A stretch of DNA of 64,000 bases from 20CM-2-65-7 sp963830455 (GTDB lineage: Bacteria > Gemmatimonadota > Gemmatimonadetes > Gemmatimonadales > GWC2-71-9), in NCBI GenBank assembly GCA_963830455.1, contig CAWHMT010000004.1, positions 62,001 to 126,000 of the forward strand. Reading direction: 5' to 3'. This document shows, one piece after another, positions 1 through 7,961 of this stretch; position 1 is the first letter of the stretch; the number at the start of each line of letters is the position of its first letter. The notes below the pieces were generated by a model that had not been told where the DNA came from, made no database searches, and saw nothing but the letters and a program-made list of their open reading frames with translations. A program made the translations under genes and the position numbers.

Positions 1-1300
1 CCGCAATGATGGGCGCGAGTCGCGCACTCAGACCGCTCCAACCCGCCACGCCATCCGAAAAGCTCTCGAGCTCGATCCCGTGCCAATGGATTGCCGTCGC
101 TTCAGCCAGGCGGTTCACGACCGTGACGTCGGTCGGCTCGTTCTGCGTCAGGATCAGCGTCGATCCCGGGATCTCCACCGAGTCCGCCGCCGGCGGCGTG
201 TCGCCGCTTTGCAGCACGAACCCCAATCTGCGAGGGGCATAGCTGCGACTCGGCGCCTCATTCACGAACAGATGCAGGCGGCGCGGGTTTGCCCGCGCCG
301 GCTCGACCCATCCCCGCCCCGGCCGCACCGTGATGCCGAGGACCAGGCCCGCCATGTGCTTGCCGGGATCCAGCGCGTGCATGTCGTCCTGCCGGGCGTG
401 AGGCTCGAGCCGGGCGTCCGGAGAAACCACGTGGAACGTGATGTGACAGTGGAACAACCAGTTCCCCGGCCGGCTTGCCTGCCACGCCATGCGCATCGTC
501 TCGCCGGGGCTCATGTCTTCCGTTACGACGACCCGGGGCTCTTCGGCCGGCAACACGCTGTCGCGCAGGAAGGTGCCGTGGGACTCGACGCGGAAGTAGA
601 ACCCGTGCAGGTGCATCGGGTGGTTCCGCGACGTGCCGTTAATGATGCGCCAGCGCAGACTGTCGCCCACCGTGGCCGTGATCCGTTCCGTGTAGGGCCA
701 CGACTTCCCGTTGATGGCCAGCGCATTGGGGTAGGTGACGGAGTCCCGCGGCTCCCCCCAGATGTCCATCACGAAGATGCGATCGTCGGTGCGCGCTCCC
801 ACGGCGTCGATCACGAATGCGCCGGTGAGCTGCTCGCGCTCGCGAATGTCGTAGTCGATCGTGCCGAGGGTCGCCCAGTACAGATAGGTCCCCGCTGAGC
901 CCGCCGCGAATCGCACCGTGCGAGTCTCGCCCGGCGGCACGGCGACGCTGTCGTTGGTGGCGGCGGGCTTCGTGGTGAGACCGTGCACGTAGATGGTCGA
1001 GTCGGCGAGGGCGTTGCGAACCGTCGCGACAATCGTCGTGCCGGTCGGGACGCGGATCAGAGGACCGGGAACCTGGGGTGCGTGGCCCTCCTCGGCGAAG
1101 GCCGTGACGTCGGTGAAGGGACCGTCTTTCGCCTCGGGGTACCAGCGCGCCATGCGCACGACGAGGCGGATCGTGAGCACGCCGTGGCGCAGCTCGCCGG
1201 CGGGAGCGCGGTTGTCGTTGGGATGGACCGTCGGGGGGGGGAGCGGCGGCAGGAGCCCGAGCACCGTGCCGGCGAGTGCCGCGGCGAAGAGCCGCGCCAC
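1..1300 (-). CDS. Multicopper oxidase, partial (3' end outside window)
   Basis: Exported copper oxidase-like protein. The frame opens with GTG at 1300 and stays open to the window edge (433 codons seen). It starts with a hydrophobic signal-like stretch, then a cupredoxin-like domain (GPLIRVPTGTTIVATVRN, about residues 75-92). Copper-ligand motifs follow: HPMHLHG near 227, HCHITFH near 284 and HWHGIELE near 405. HPMHLHG and HCH usually close a multicopper oxidase while HWHG usually opens one, so the order suggests a permuted or duplicated domain set. The GTG overlaps the TAG of the upstream membrane-protein gene (TAGTG), giving a three-gene operon. The product call is firm; substrate is unknown. 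Confidence 0.85.
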   Translation of the reverse strand, partial: MARLFAAALAGTVLGLLPPLPPPTVHPNDNRAPAGELRHGVLTIRLVVRMARWYPEAKDGPFTDVTAFAEEGHAPQVPGPLIRVPTGTTIVATVRNALADSTIYVHGLTTKPAATNDSVAVPPGETRTVRFAAGSAGTYLYWATLGTIDYDIREREQLTGAFVIDAVGARTDDRIFVMDIWGEPRDSVTYPNALAINGKSWPYTERITATVGDSLRWRIINGTSRNHPMHLHGFYFRVESHGTFLRDSVLPAEEPRVVVTEDMSPGETMRMAWQASRPGNWLFHCHITFHVVSPDARLEPHARQDDMHALDPGKHMAGLVLGITVRPGRGWVEPARANPRRLHLFVNEAPSRSYAPRRLGFVLQSGDTPPAADSVEIPGSTLILTQNEPTDVTVVNRLAEATAIHWHGIELESFSDGVAGWSGLSARLAPIIA

Positions 1301-1752
1301 TACCGCATCACCGTCGCGGCCACCAACGCTAGAAGGGCAAACACTCCTGCGACCGTCGCGAAGATCGCTTGGCGTTTGCGCAGGCCGGTAAACGACTCGG
1401 GCAGCTCTCCGCGCGCGTCCACCTCGAGCCTCCCCAGTCGCGCGGCGGTCGGCATCACGATACCGATCGCGACGAGCGCGCCGAGCAAACCCAGTGCCTG
1501 CATCGCCAGCAGCCACGACGGCACCGTCGCCGCTCTGAAGTACGGCCCCGACAGGACGAACCCGCTCACCACCACGAGCACCGCGCCCGTCCCGACGAGG
1601 TTGCGCGTGATGACCGCCATGATCCGGTAGACTGCGAGCCGTTGCTCGGGCGGGAAGTACTTCGCGGTGATGCCGCTGAGCATGACGGCGAGCCCGCCTC
1701 CCAGCCAGGCGACGAATCCCATGTCGTGCAGAAACAGCCAGAAGCCTCTCAT
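1300..1752 (-). CDS. Four-helix membrane protein of the multicopper oxidase operon
   Basis: A 150-residue integral membrane protein with four hydrophobic segments near residues 5-27, 47-68, 77-98 and 128-148. ATG at 1752 is chosen because it forms an ATGA overlap with the stop of the DUF2203 gene; the frame extends further upstream, but only into that gene. I do not recognise a named family with confidence; the layout resembles small CopD/DUF2269-like membrane proteins. Tight coupling to the multicopper oxidase suggests a role in copper handling or electron supply, which is inference from context only. Confidence 0.7.
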   Translation of the reverse strand: MRGFWLFLHDMGFVAWLGGGLAVMLSGITAKYFPPEQRLAVYRIMAVITRNLVGTGAVLVVVSGFVLSGPYFRAATVPSWLLAMQALGLLGALVAIGIVMPTAARLGRLEVDARGELPESFTGLRKRQAIFATVAGVFALLALVAATVMR

Positions 1753-2162
1753 GTGCGGCTGAGCACGTCGGGGAGCGGCTGGCGGCCGGCAAAGCCGGCG
1801 TCGAGCTCGTGCCAGTGCGTGATGCGATCCTCGCCAGACTTCCAGCACCACAGGATTTCGCGCTCGTCCAAGCGGCCGTGAAAATCGACGAGCCCCTCGT
1901 CAAAGCCCTTGAACTCGCAGCCGACCTGCTCCAGCTCGCCAAGGAAGCCGTTGATCTTCGCGGCGGCGGTGTCGATCTGGGCCTTCAGGTTGAGCTGTTC
2001 CTGCGACTCGCCCCACTCGGGACGGGCCTTGGACGCCACGAGCTCGTACTGAGCGACGAGATCCTTCCACTGGGGATAGACGGACATGATGTCCTGCACG
2101 ACCCGCTTAACGAGGGGAAGAGTGCGGTTGGCTTCGGCGAGAGTGAAGGATCTGTGAGCCAC
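1749..2162 (-). CDS. DUF2203 family protein
   Basis: A 137-residue soluble protein. The N-terminus FTLAEANRTLPLVKRVVQDI and the C-terminal block (GLVDFHGRLDEREILWCWK, then HWHELDAGFAGRQPL) are the two hallmarks of DUF2203. The family is small, alpha-helical at the N-terminus and of unknown function. It is first in the operon with the membrane protein and multicopper oxidase. Repeat copy A lies between it and the CBS-domain gene upstream, so its promoter, if any, must lie in or next to that repeat. Confidence 0.85.
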   Translation of the reverse strand: MAHRSFTLAEANRTLPLVKRVVQDIMSVYPQWKDLVAQYELVASKARPEWGESQEQLNLKAQIDTAAAKINGFLGELEQVGCEFKGFDEGLVDFHGRLDEREILWCWKSGEDRITHWHELDAGFAGRQPLPDVLSRT

Positions 2163-2177
2163 GGGAGCAAAGCTAAG

Positions 2178-2242
2178 GCGCGGACATGCAAAAACTAGGC
2201 GACAGACGCACCGCGGTCATCGGGCCACCGTCAACGGGACAA
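2178..2242 (+). repeat. Dispersed ~65 bp repeat, copy A
   Basis: Shares the order GCGCGGACATGCAAARRCTAG, then CAGACGCACCGCGG, then GTCAACGGGA with copies B-E. It lies 2 bases past the CBS gene stop and points toward that gene. With copy B it forms an inverted pair around the CBS gene. Confidence 0.85.
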
Positions 2243-2244
2243 CC

Positions 2245-2646
2245 CTACCTGACAACGATTCCCTGCACCTCCTCAGGATGGGGAATGAATCCCACGACCC
2301 TCTTTTCTCCATCCAAAACGACAATCGTGGACCGCACATGATGGTCGCTGGGATCAAGCTGCTTTGCGACCTTAAAGCCCTTCATCTCAGTATCCGGTTT
2401 CACAACGGGCGTATCGGTGCGAACGTGATCAGCCGCGGAGCAATCGGTCGGGTCGTGGCCTGCGCCCACACATCGGGCCACGATGTCACGGTCGGAGATG
2501 GTGCCCATGTAACGACGATCTTTGGGGTTATCGACCACCGGCACCACGGAAATGTTCTTGACGCGCATGAGCGCCGCCACTTCGGACGATGTCGCGCCCG
2601 CCGCAGCGACTACAGGATCCGCAATCATTACTTCCGATGCACGCAT
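2245..2646 (-). CDS. CBS-domain pair protein
   Basis: A 133-residue stand-alone tandem CBS protein: repeat 1 about residues 4-60 (VSEVAALM-like helix, then ISVVPVVDNPKDRRYMGTIS and DRDIVARCV), repeat 2 about 70-130 (STIVVLDGEKRVVGFIPHPE). Such Bateman modules bind adenine nucleotides and act as regulatory sensors. The gene is unusual in being bracketed by inverted copies of the local repeat: copy B ends 4 bases upstream of its ATG and copy A starts 2 bases after its stop. No partner gene is apparent, so its target is unknown. Confidence 0.85.
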   Translation of the reverse strand: MRASEVMIADPVVAAAGATSSEVAALMRVKNISVVPVVDNPKDRRYMGTISDRDIVARCVGAGHDPTDCSAADHVRTDTPVVKPDTEMKGFKVAKQLDPSDHHVRSTIVVLDGEKRVVGFIPHPEEVQGIVVR

Positions 2647-2650
2647 CAGG

Positions 2651-2713
2651 TTATCCCGTTGACGGATGACTGTGGACCGCGGTGCGTCTGTGGCCTAGCC
2701 TTTGCCTATCCTA
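2651..2713 (-). repeat. Dispersed ~65 bp repeat, copy B
   Basis: Read on the minus strand: GGCAAAGGCTAG, GCCACAGACGCACCGCGG, GTCATCCGTCAACGGGA. It fills the whole gap between the patatin stop and the CBS-gene ATG, so it must carry the leader of the CBS gene. Confidence 0.85.
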
Positions 2714-3533
2714 AAGCCTTTTTGGTTGCCTGGTAGCCCATCTCCACATGCTCCTGCACGCGGTCGACGGCAAACGTCGCTTCGGCTTCCGCGACCGCGC
2801 GCACGTACACCAGCCGCGGGCCCCCCCCCTGCTTCGGCCACTCCGCGAGCGCGCGTTGCGTCTGGTCCGCCATCATGATCCGCAGCGCCTCGCCGTGCCT
2901 GCGTACGACATTGGGGATCCGCGGCCTGGGTCCGTCCACCGGGCGCTCATCGAATCCGGGACCGACGTCGACCGCAACGAATAGGTCCGCGTCGGGCTCG
3001 AGTGCGCGCGCCGCCTCCAGTGGCAGCACGGCGCGCAGTCCGCCGTCAGCGAGACGCCGGCCGTCTGTTTCGAGCGGCGGGAAGTACAGCGGCAGAGCGC
3101 AGGAAGCGTACAAGGCATCACTCAGCTCGATGTCACGCCGCTCCGGCCCGCCGAGCAGCAGCAGCTCTCCGGTGTCGACGTCGACCGCCGTTACGGTGAG
3201 CGGGATGCGCAGGTACTCGAAGCGCGTCTTCGGCACGATGCGAGCGATGGCCCGTCTGAGCCCGGACGCCGGAAACAGGCTGCGGGAAAACAGGCCCATG
3301 ATGAGCACTCTGGGATCGAACGGCGCGATGTCCTCGCGACGCAGCCCCATGGCGCGGCGCCGAACCTGATCGAACGGCATCCCGGATGCAAGCGCCGCGC
3401 CGACGACAGAGCCCATCGACGTCGCGACGATGCGACTGGGAACAAGATTGGCCTGCTCGAGGGCTCGAAACGCACCGGCGTGAGCAAGCGCTTTCGCTCC
3501 GCCGCCCGACAAGACCAGAACGACTTTACTCAC
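2706..3533 (-). CDS. Patatin-like phospholipase family protein
   Basis: A 275-residue patatin/RssA-like serine acyl hydrolase. Visible are the oxyanion motif LSGGGAKALAHAGAF (residues 8-22), the nucleophile elbow ATSMGS near 38-43 (first Gly of GxSxG replaced by Ala) and the dyad motif LADGGLR near 162. There is no signal peptide, so it is probably cytoplasmic or membrane-associated. The GTG start overlaps the 3' end of the thioesterase gene by 8 bases, which suggests cotranscription with nadE and the thioesterase. A run of nine C on the plus strand (2821-2829) encodes a Gly-Gly-Gly stretch near the C-terminus. Substrate is unknown. Confidence 0.9.
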   Translation of the reverse strand: MSKVVLVLSGGGAKALAHAGAFRALEQANLVPSRIVATSMGSVVGAALASGMPFDQVRRRAMGLRREDIAPFDPRVLIMGLFSRSLFPASGLRRAIARIVPKTRFEYLRIPLTVTAVDVDTGELLLLGGPERRDIELSDALYASCALPLYFPPLETDGRRLADGGLRAVLPLEAARALEPDADLFVAVDVGPGFDERPVDGPRPRIPNVVRRHGEALRIMMADQTQRALAEWPKQGGGPRLVYVRAVAEAEATFAVDRVQEHVEMGYQATKKALG

Positions 3534-4023
3534 CCTTGCCCTGGTCGAAGCGGCGTTCCATCACGCGATTGGCGCGCCGTTTCGCGGCCCGCTCGTAGCG
3601 GCGCTTTTCATCAGGCGTCTCGGGTACGATCGGCGGGACCTCCGTCGGCCGGCCGTTCTCATCGAGCGCGACATATGTGACATAGCACGAATTGGTGTGG
3701 CGCCGGTCGCCCGACAGCACGTTCTCGGCCAGCACTTTCACCCCGACTTCCATTGAGGTCTTGCCCGCGAAGTTCACGCGCGCCAGCGCGGTCACCAGCT
3801 CGCCGACGTGGATCGGCTCGCGGAAGTCGACCTTGTCCACCGAGACCGTGACACAGGAGCGATGCGAGTGGCGGATCGCCGCGACCGCGGCCACACGATC
3901 CACCAGCGCCAGAATGTGACCGCCGAACACATTGCCCATGACGTTTGCGTGATGCGGCATCATGAGCTCGGTGAGCGTGGCCTCGGATTCGCGCGGGTGA
4001 CGGCCCTTGGGGGGGGGCGCCAT
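3526..4023 (-). CDS. Acyl-CoA thioesterase (hotdog fold)
   Basis: A 165-residue hotdog thioesterase of the YciA/BACH type: MMPHHANVMGNVFGGHILAL near residues 20-40 carries the conserved Asn and GG, and VSVDKVDFREPIHVGELV follows. It hydrolyses acyl-CoA to free CoA and acid in the cytoplasm. ATG at 4023 is chosen because it overlaps the nadE stop (TGATG); the upstream extension is nadE sequence. A run of nine G (4009-4017) encodes PPP at residues 3-5. The C-terminus is basic and Arg-rich. It is middle gene of the nadE/thioesterase/patatin operon. Confidence 0.9.
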   Translation of the reverse strand: MAPPPKGRHPRESEATLTELMMPHHANVMGNVFGGHILALVDRVAAVAAIRHSHRSCVTVSVDKVDFREPIHVGELVTALARVNFAGKTSMEVGVKVLAENVLSGDRRHTNSCYVTYVALDENGRPTEVPPIVPETPDEKRRYERAAKRRANRVMERRFDQGKGE

Positions 4024-5816
4024 CAGTAGTCCACCGGTCTCAGATAGAACTCCCCAATCGCCGTCTGTGACACGACCGCGACCGTGGGCAAGCGCCGCTT
4101 CCAATGGGTGGAATCGAGGCGCTTACGCACGATGTCGACGGCCTCCTTGCCGAAGCCCTTCGGCTCCTCGCCGCGGATCAAATGGTAGAGGACGCGGTCC
4201 GCGATCGCGTACGACACGCCCAGGTCGCCTTCGTCCGTCTGGCCTTTGATGAGATCGGCCGTCGCGGGCTTGTCGACGATTGCTTCCGGCACCCCCACGT
4301 GTCGCGCCAGTTCCCACACCTGCGTCTTGAACAGATCGCCCAGAGGATTCACCGGCGGCGCATCGTCGCCGTGCCAGGTGAAGTAGCCGAGCAAGCGCTC
4401 CGATTTGTTGCTGGTGCCGAGCGGCAGCGCTTTGTGCAGGGCGGAGAGATCGAACAGGACGATCATGCGCTCGCGCGCCATGATGTTGCCGAGGCGGTGC
4501 GGATCCGCGCCGCCGATCTGCTTGATGTAGCCGTCGACTGCGCCGGAGATGTCGATCGTGACGGATTGGATACCGAGCTTGTCGATGACGAGTTGCGCGT
4601 GGCCGAGACTGTCGGGACTCGAGGTGCGGTACGGCATGCGCACCCCGATCACGTTTTCAGGACCCAGGGCCTCCGCGGCGAGGAACGCGGTGAGCGCCGA
4701 ATCGACACCGCCCGACAGCCCGACCAATCCCTTCGTGAAGCCGCGGCGGCGGAGCACTTCGTCCTTGAGAAAACTCACTAACCAACGCCTGGTCAGCTCC
4801 GGGTCGATTCGGAGCGCATCTGCCTCATTGAGTCTTGAGGCGTGCAAGGGCGTGGAACTGCGTGAAGCGGTGTGGGGAGTGGGGCTGCCGTTCGTGGCGG
4901 GGTCGAATTTCACTTTCTGCGAATGCTTGTCGCCGCTCAGGCTCTTGGTCAGCACGGGCAACGCACTCTGCAGATCGGACAGCAACGGCGAGTCGGAGCG
5001 CGCGGTCGTGAGCGAGTCGAGATCGATCTCGGCCGTGACCAGCGCTTCCTCGAACAGCGGCCCGCGCGCGATGACCCTGCCGGTCGGATCGATGACGGCT
5101 GACGCTCCCGGGAAGCCCTTGCCGCCCTCGAACCCCACGAGATTGGCCAGGGCGACGAACACGCCGTGTTCCTCGGCGATGCCGCGCACGATCCGCTCCC
5201 AGCGCACGACCGATGCGGGCAGCGTCTCGTCCTTGCAGTCGGCCTCCTCACCCAGCCCGCGTGCCGGCGACGCGCTCGGCACAATCAAAAGCTGCGCTCC
5301 CTCGAGAGCGGCGACGGTCGCGGCCAGCGAGTGCCACGCATCTTCGCAAATCAGAATCGCTGCCTTCCCCCCCCAGCCGGTCTCGAACGAGCGCACACCG
5401 TCCTGCCCGCGATCGACGAACCGCTCTTCATCGAAGACCCCGTAGGTCGGCAGGAACACCTTGCGATGGACGTGACGCACCTCCGGCTGCTTCCCGCTCT
5501 CCCCCAGCGTCACGTACAGTCCGGAATTGTAGATGTGGTTCTGGAATCGCTCGTAGAATCCGACCACTACGTCGATCGGGGGACCGTTGTAAGCGGCCGC
5601 GAGATCGCGAGCCAGTGTGCCGGCCGTGACCGCCAGCTCCTGCACGCCGCCTTCGACGAAGTAGCCCGACGTGGCCGTCTCGGGAAAGACGACCAGGTCG
5701 GGCTTGGGATCGAGCTGCGCCGCCTGGCTCACGACCGCGCCGATGCGCGCGACGTTCTGGGCGTACTCACCCTTGGTAGGACGGAACTGTGCCAGCGCGA
5801 TGCGGATGTGCGCCAT
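4023..5816 (-). CDS. nadE: Glutamine-dependent NAD(+) synthetase
   Basis: A 597-residue two-domain enzyme that converts deamido-NAD, ATP and glutamine to NAD. The N-terminal nitrilase-fold glutaminase (about 1-270) shows the Glu/Lys/Cys triad: VVFPETATSGY, RKVFLPTYGVFDE and ILICEDAWHS. The C-terminal synthetase (about 335-597) shows the PP-loop GLSGGVDSALTAFLA and TSNKSERLLGYFTWHGDD. A low-complexity linker rich in Ser, Thr and Pro joins the domains near 290-330. Length fits the bacterial glutamine-dependent class. It is first gene of a three-gene overlapping operon and diverges from the fluoride riboswitch. Confidence 0.96.
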   Translation of the reverse strand: MAHIRIALAQFRPTKGEYAQNVARIGAVVSQAAQLDPKPDLVVFPETATSGYFVEGGVQELAVTAGTLARDLAAAYNGPPIDVVVGFYERFQNHIYNSGLYVTLGESGKQPEVRHVHRKVFLPTYGVFDEERFVDRGQDGVRSFETGWGGKAAILICEDAWHSLAATVAALEGAQLLIVPSASPARGLGEEADCKDETLPASVVRWERIVRGIAEEHGVFVALANLVGFEGGKGFPGASAVIDPTGRVIARGPLFEEALVTAEIDLDSLTTARSDSPLLSDLQSALPVLTKSLSGDKHSQKVKFDPATNGSPTPHTASRSSTPLHASRLNEADALRIDPELTRRWLVSFLKDEVLRRRGFTKGLVGLSGGVDSALTAFLAAEALGPENVIGVRMPYRTSSPDSLGHAQLVIDKLGIQSVTIDISGAVDGYIKQIGGADPHRLGNIMARERMIVLFDLSALHKALPLGTSNKSERLLGYFTWHGDDAPPVNPLGDLFKTQVWELARHVGVPEAIVDKPATADLIKGQTDEGDLGVSYAIADRVLYHLIRGEEPKGFGKEAVDIVRKRLDSTHWKRRLPTVAVVSQTAIGEFYLRPVDY

Positions 5817-5840
5817 GCTGGAAAGATATTAGCTTCCAGC

Positions 5841-5899
5841 AGGCGATGGAGTTCGCCTTCAACCGCCCTGTTCACGGGCTAATGACTCCTACCTGAACC
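5841..5899 (+). promoter_or_regulatory. Fluoride riboswitch (crcB motif) aptamer
   Basis: The sequence follows the crcB-motif consensus closely: P1 GGCGA/TCGCC around TGGAGT, the AACCGCC segment pairing with GGGCTAATGA, and the conserved 3' strand GACTCCTACC. It lies directly upstream of crcB on the same strand. Fluoride binding should stabilise the pseudoknot and free the downstream hairpin region. Confidence 0.93.
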
Positions 5900-5918
5900 A
5901 CTTACGGCAGGAGTTTTT
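5885..5918 (+). terminator. Riboswitch expression platform: terminator that also buries the crcB Shine-Dalgarno
   Basis: ACTCCT (5885-5890) plus CC pairs with GG plus AGGAGT (5909-5914), followed by TTTTTG. The 5' arm is part of the aptamer, so folding is mutually exclusive. The 3' arm contains AGGAG, which is 7 bases from the CTG start of crcB, so the hairpin could block both elongation and initiation. Confidence 0.8.
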
Positions 5919-5920
5919 GT

Positions 5921-6295
5921 CTGACCATCCTCTACATCGCCCTGGGCGGCATCGCCGGCACGTTGTCGCGCTACGGGCTCGAAGGCTGGATTCAGAGCCG
6001 AACCACGAGCGGCTTCCCGCTGGGCACGCTGATCGTGAACCTCGCCGGATCGCTCCTCCTCGGCTTCATCCTGCGTCTCGCGACCGGCGCCACGCTGATC
6101 ACGCCCGATCTGCGCGCGGGACTCACAATCGGGTTCTGCGGCGCCTTTACCACGATGAGTACGTTCAGCTACGAGAGTGTCACGCTGCTCCATGGCGGCG
6201 ATTATCTGCGGGCGGCCGGGTACATGACTGCCACCATTGGAGGCTGCGTGGTCGCTGTGGTTGCCGGCACCGCGCTGGCCGACAGACTCCTCTGA
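5921..6295 (+). CDS. crcB: Fluoride ion exporter CrcB (Fluc)
   Basis: A 124-residue four-helix fluoride channel. Family-typical motifs are visible: GGIAGTLSRYGLEGWI at the N-terminus, GTLIVNLAGSLLLGF and GFCGAFTTMSTFSYES. The family-conserved N-terminus is encoded only if translation begins at CTG 5921, since no ATG, GTG or TTG lies in frame before TTG 5963, which would remove half of helix 1. An AGGAG Shine-Dalgarno sits 7 bases upstream of this CTG. The gene is under the fluoride riboswitch and is followed 9 bases later by a DUF190 gene. Confidence 0.93.
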   Translation: MTILYIALGGIAGTLSRYGLEGWIQSRTTSGFPLGTLIVNLAGSLLLGFILRLATGATLITPDLRAGLTIGFCGAFTTMSTFSYESVTLLHGGDYLRAAGYMTATIGGCVVAVVAGTALADRLL

Positions 6296-6304
6296 GGTCC
6301 TGCC

Positions 6305-6649
6305 ATGACTGAGAAATTTCGCGGTGAGCGCACGCTGATGCGCGTGTTCATCGGGGAGAGCGATAAGTACCACGGCAAACCGCTTTACGAGGCGCTGCTC
6401 GAACGCTTTCGCAGCAAGGGACTCGCCGGCGCGACGGTGCTGCGCGGCGTGGCAGGCTTCGGCGCGTCGAGCAAGCTGCACACCGACAAGGTGCTGCGTC
6501 TCTCGATCGATCTACCCATCATCATCGAGGTAGTCGAAACCGACGAGGTGATTCAGGGCATACTCCCGGACCTGAGCGAGATGATCGGTGGAGGCCTGAT
6601 CACTCTCGAGAAGGCGAACGTGATTCTGTACCGGCCGGGATCCAGCTGA
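6305..6649 (+). CDS. DUF190 family protein
   Basis: A 114-residue PII-like small protein; the block ALLERFRSKGLAGATVLRG then GFGASSKLHT is the DUF190 signature. DUF190 genes are commonly linked or fused to crcB, and here the gene lies 9 bases downstream under the same fluoride riboswitch, so a role in fluoride response is likely but unproven. Its last 50 bases overlap the 3' end of the convergent APC permease gene. Confidence 0.9.
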   Translation: MTEKFRGERTLMRVFIGESDKYHGKPLYEALLERFRSKGLAGATVLRGVAGFGASSKLHTDKVLRLSIDLPIIIEVVETDEVIQGILPDLSEMIGGGLITLEKANVILYRPGSS

Positions 6650-7919
6650 GGCCCCACGCCGCGACCAGCACTCCCACCGCGATCAGCACGAGGCCGTGTT
6701 GGTTGATCGCCGTGCCTGCGAGCAGCGCGACATAGACCGCAATGAAGAGCGCCGGCACAAACGGATACAGCGGCACCCGAAACGGCGCGTCCGGTTGGCG
6801 CGCGCGAAGCACGAACAACGATGCCGCGGTCGCCCCGTCGATCAGCAGAATCAGGGCGATCGCTAGCGCGAGCAACTGCGTGAACGTGCCGCTCGCCGCC
6901 AACGCCATCGACACGGCGCCGATCAGCGCCGTGGCCGTCCACGGCGTGGCACCGGCGTTCACCCGCGTCAACACAGCGGGGCCGAGCCCGTCGCGCGCCA
7001 GGCCAAAGATCACGCGGGGCGTCACGAAGATATTCCCGTTGAGCGACGCCAGCACGACGAGCAGCGCCAGCACCGCCATGATCACGCCACCGCGGGCGCC
7101 GAACACAGCCGTCGCCACGTCGCCCGCCACGAGATTCGACGCGGCGATCTGCGCGAACGGCAGCACGTGCAGGAACGCCGCGTTCAACAGGAGATACAGC
7201 GCCGTCACGATGGCGATCCCGAGCAGGAACACGCGCGGCAGCGTGCGGCCGGGATCCACGACCTCCTCGGCGATCTTCGCGGCATCCACCGAGCCGTAGT
7301 AGGACCAGATGACCGACTGCGCCGCGACGGCGAGCGCCGCGAACAGCGCGCCGCCCGTCGGCGCGCCCGGCAACGTCCCGTGCCACCCGGCTCCGGTTCC
7401 GGCGGCGAACGCAAGCACGACAACCGCGGCGAGTGCGAGCACCTTGGCGGCGGTGATGACATTTTGCGCCCACCGCCCGGAGCTCACGCCCAGGAGGTTG
7501 ATGCCGGTGAACCCGCCGACGAGCGCGACGGCAATCCAGCGAACGCTCCCGGCCGGCCAGCCCGCGATACGCGCGATGAACTCGGCGCCGGCCACGCCGA
7601 TCGCCGCGATCGCGACAGTATAGATCGCCAGCCCCTCGACCCAACCGACGACAAACCCAGCGCGCCGGCCAAACGCCTCGCGCGCGTACACGTACTTGCC
7701 CCCCGCGCGCGGATGGCGCGTGGCCAGCTCGGCGAAGACGAGCGCGCCCAGTAGCGCGAGTACACCGCCGAGCAGCCAGGCGACGAACGTGAGCCACGGC
7801 CGGCCCAGCTCCCGCGCCACGAGCCCCGGCGTCCGGAAGATTCCGGAGCCGATCATGATCCCGACGATCATCGCGAGACCGTCGAAAACACGAAGCGACC
7901 GTTTCAGCTCAGTGCTCAC
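6600..7919 (-). CDS. APC family amino acid permease
   Basis: A 439-residue, roughly 12-helix amino acid/polyamine/organocation transporter of the inner membrane. The N-terminal block MIVGIMIGSGIFRTPG (residues 16-31) is the helix-1 signature, and the helix-6 region SVIWSYYGSVDAAKIAEEV matches the family's substrate-site segment. The GTG start at 7919 lies in the loop of a 15-bp perfect hairpin that covers the first codons. The 3' end overlaps DUF190 by 50 bases on the opposite strand. Substrate cannot be read from the sequence. Confidence 0.9.
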   Translation of the reverse strand: MSTELKRSLRVFDGLAMIVGIMIGSGIFRTPGLVARELGRPWLTFVAWLLGGVLALLGALVFAELATRHPRAGGKYVYAREAFGRRAGFVVGWVEGLAIYTVAIAAIGVAGAEFIARIAGWPAGSVRWIAVALVGGFTGINLLGVSSGRWAQNVITAAKVLALAAVVVLAFAAGTGAGWHGTLPGAPTGGALFAALAVAAQSVIWSYYGSVDAAKIAEEVVDPGRTLPRVFLLGIAIVTALYLLLNAAFLHVLPFAQIAASNLVAGDVATAVFGARGGVIMAVLALLVVLASLNGNIFVTPRVIFGLARDGLGPAVLTRVNAGATPWTATALIGAVSMALAASGTFTQLLALAIALILLIDGATAASLFVLRARQPDAPFRVPLYPFVPALFIAVYVALLAGTAINQHGLVLIAVGVLVAAWGLSWIPAGTESRSPSRE

Positions 7920-7939
7920 GGGCCGAAACGGTCGCTTCG
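7891..7939 (-). terminator. 15-bp perfect inverted repeat around the permease start codon
   Basis: Arms 7925-7939 and 7891-7905 are exact reverse complements with a 19-base loop holding the permease GTG (7917-7919). On the minus strand the hairpin is followed by TGTTTTCG, so it could terminate transcription of the beta-barrel gene upstream and also limit permease translation. Confidence 0.65.
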
Positions 7940-7961
7940 AAAGGCGGGTTGTGCTAGGTGA

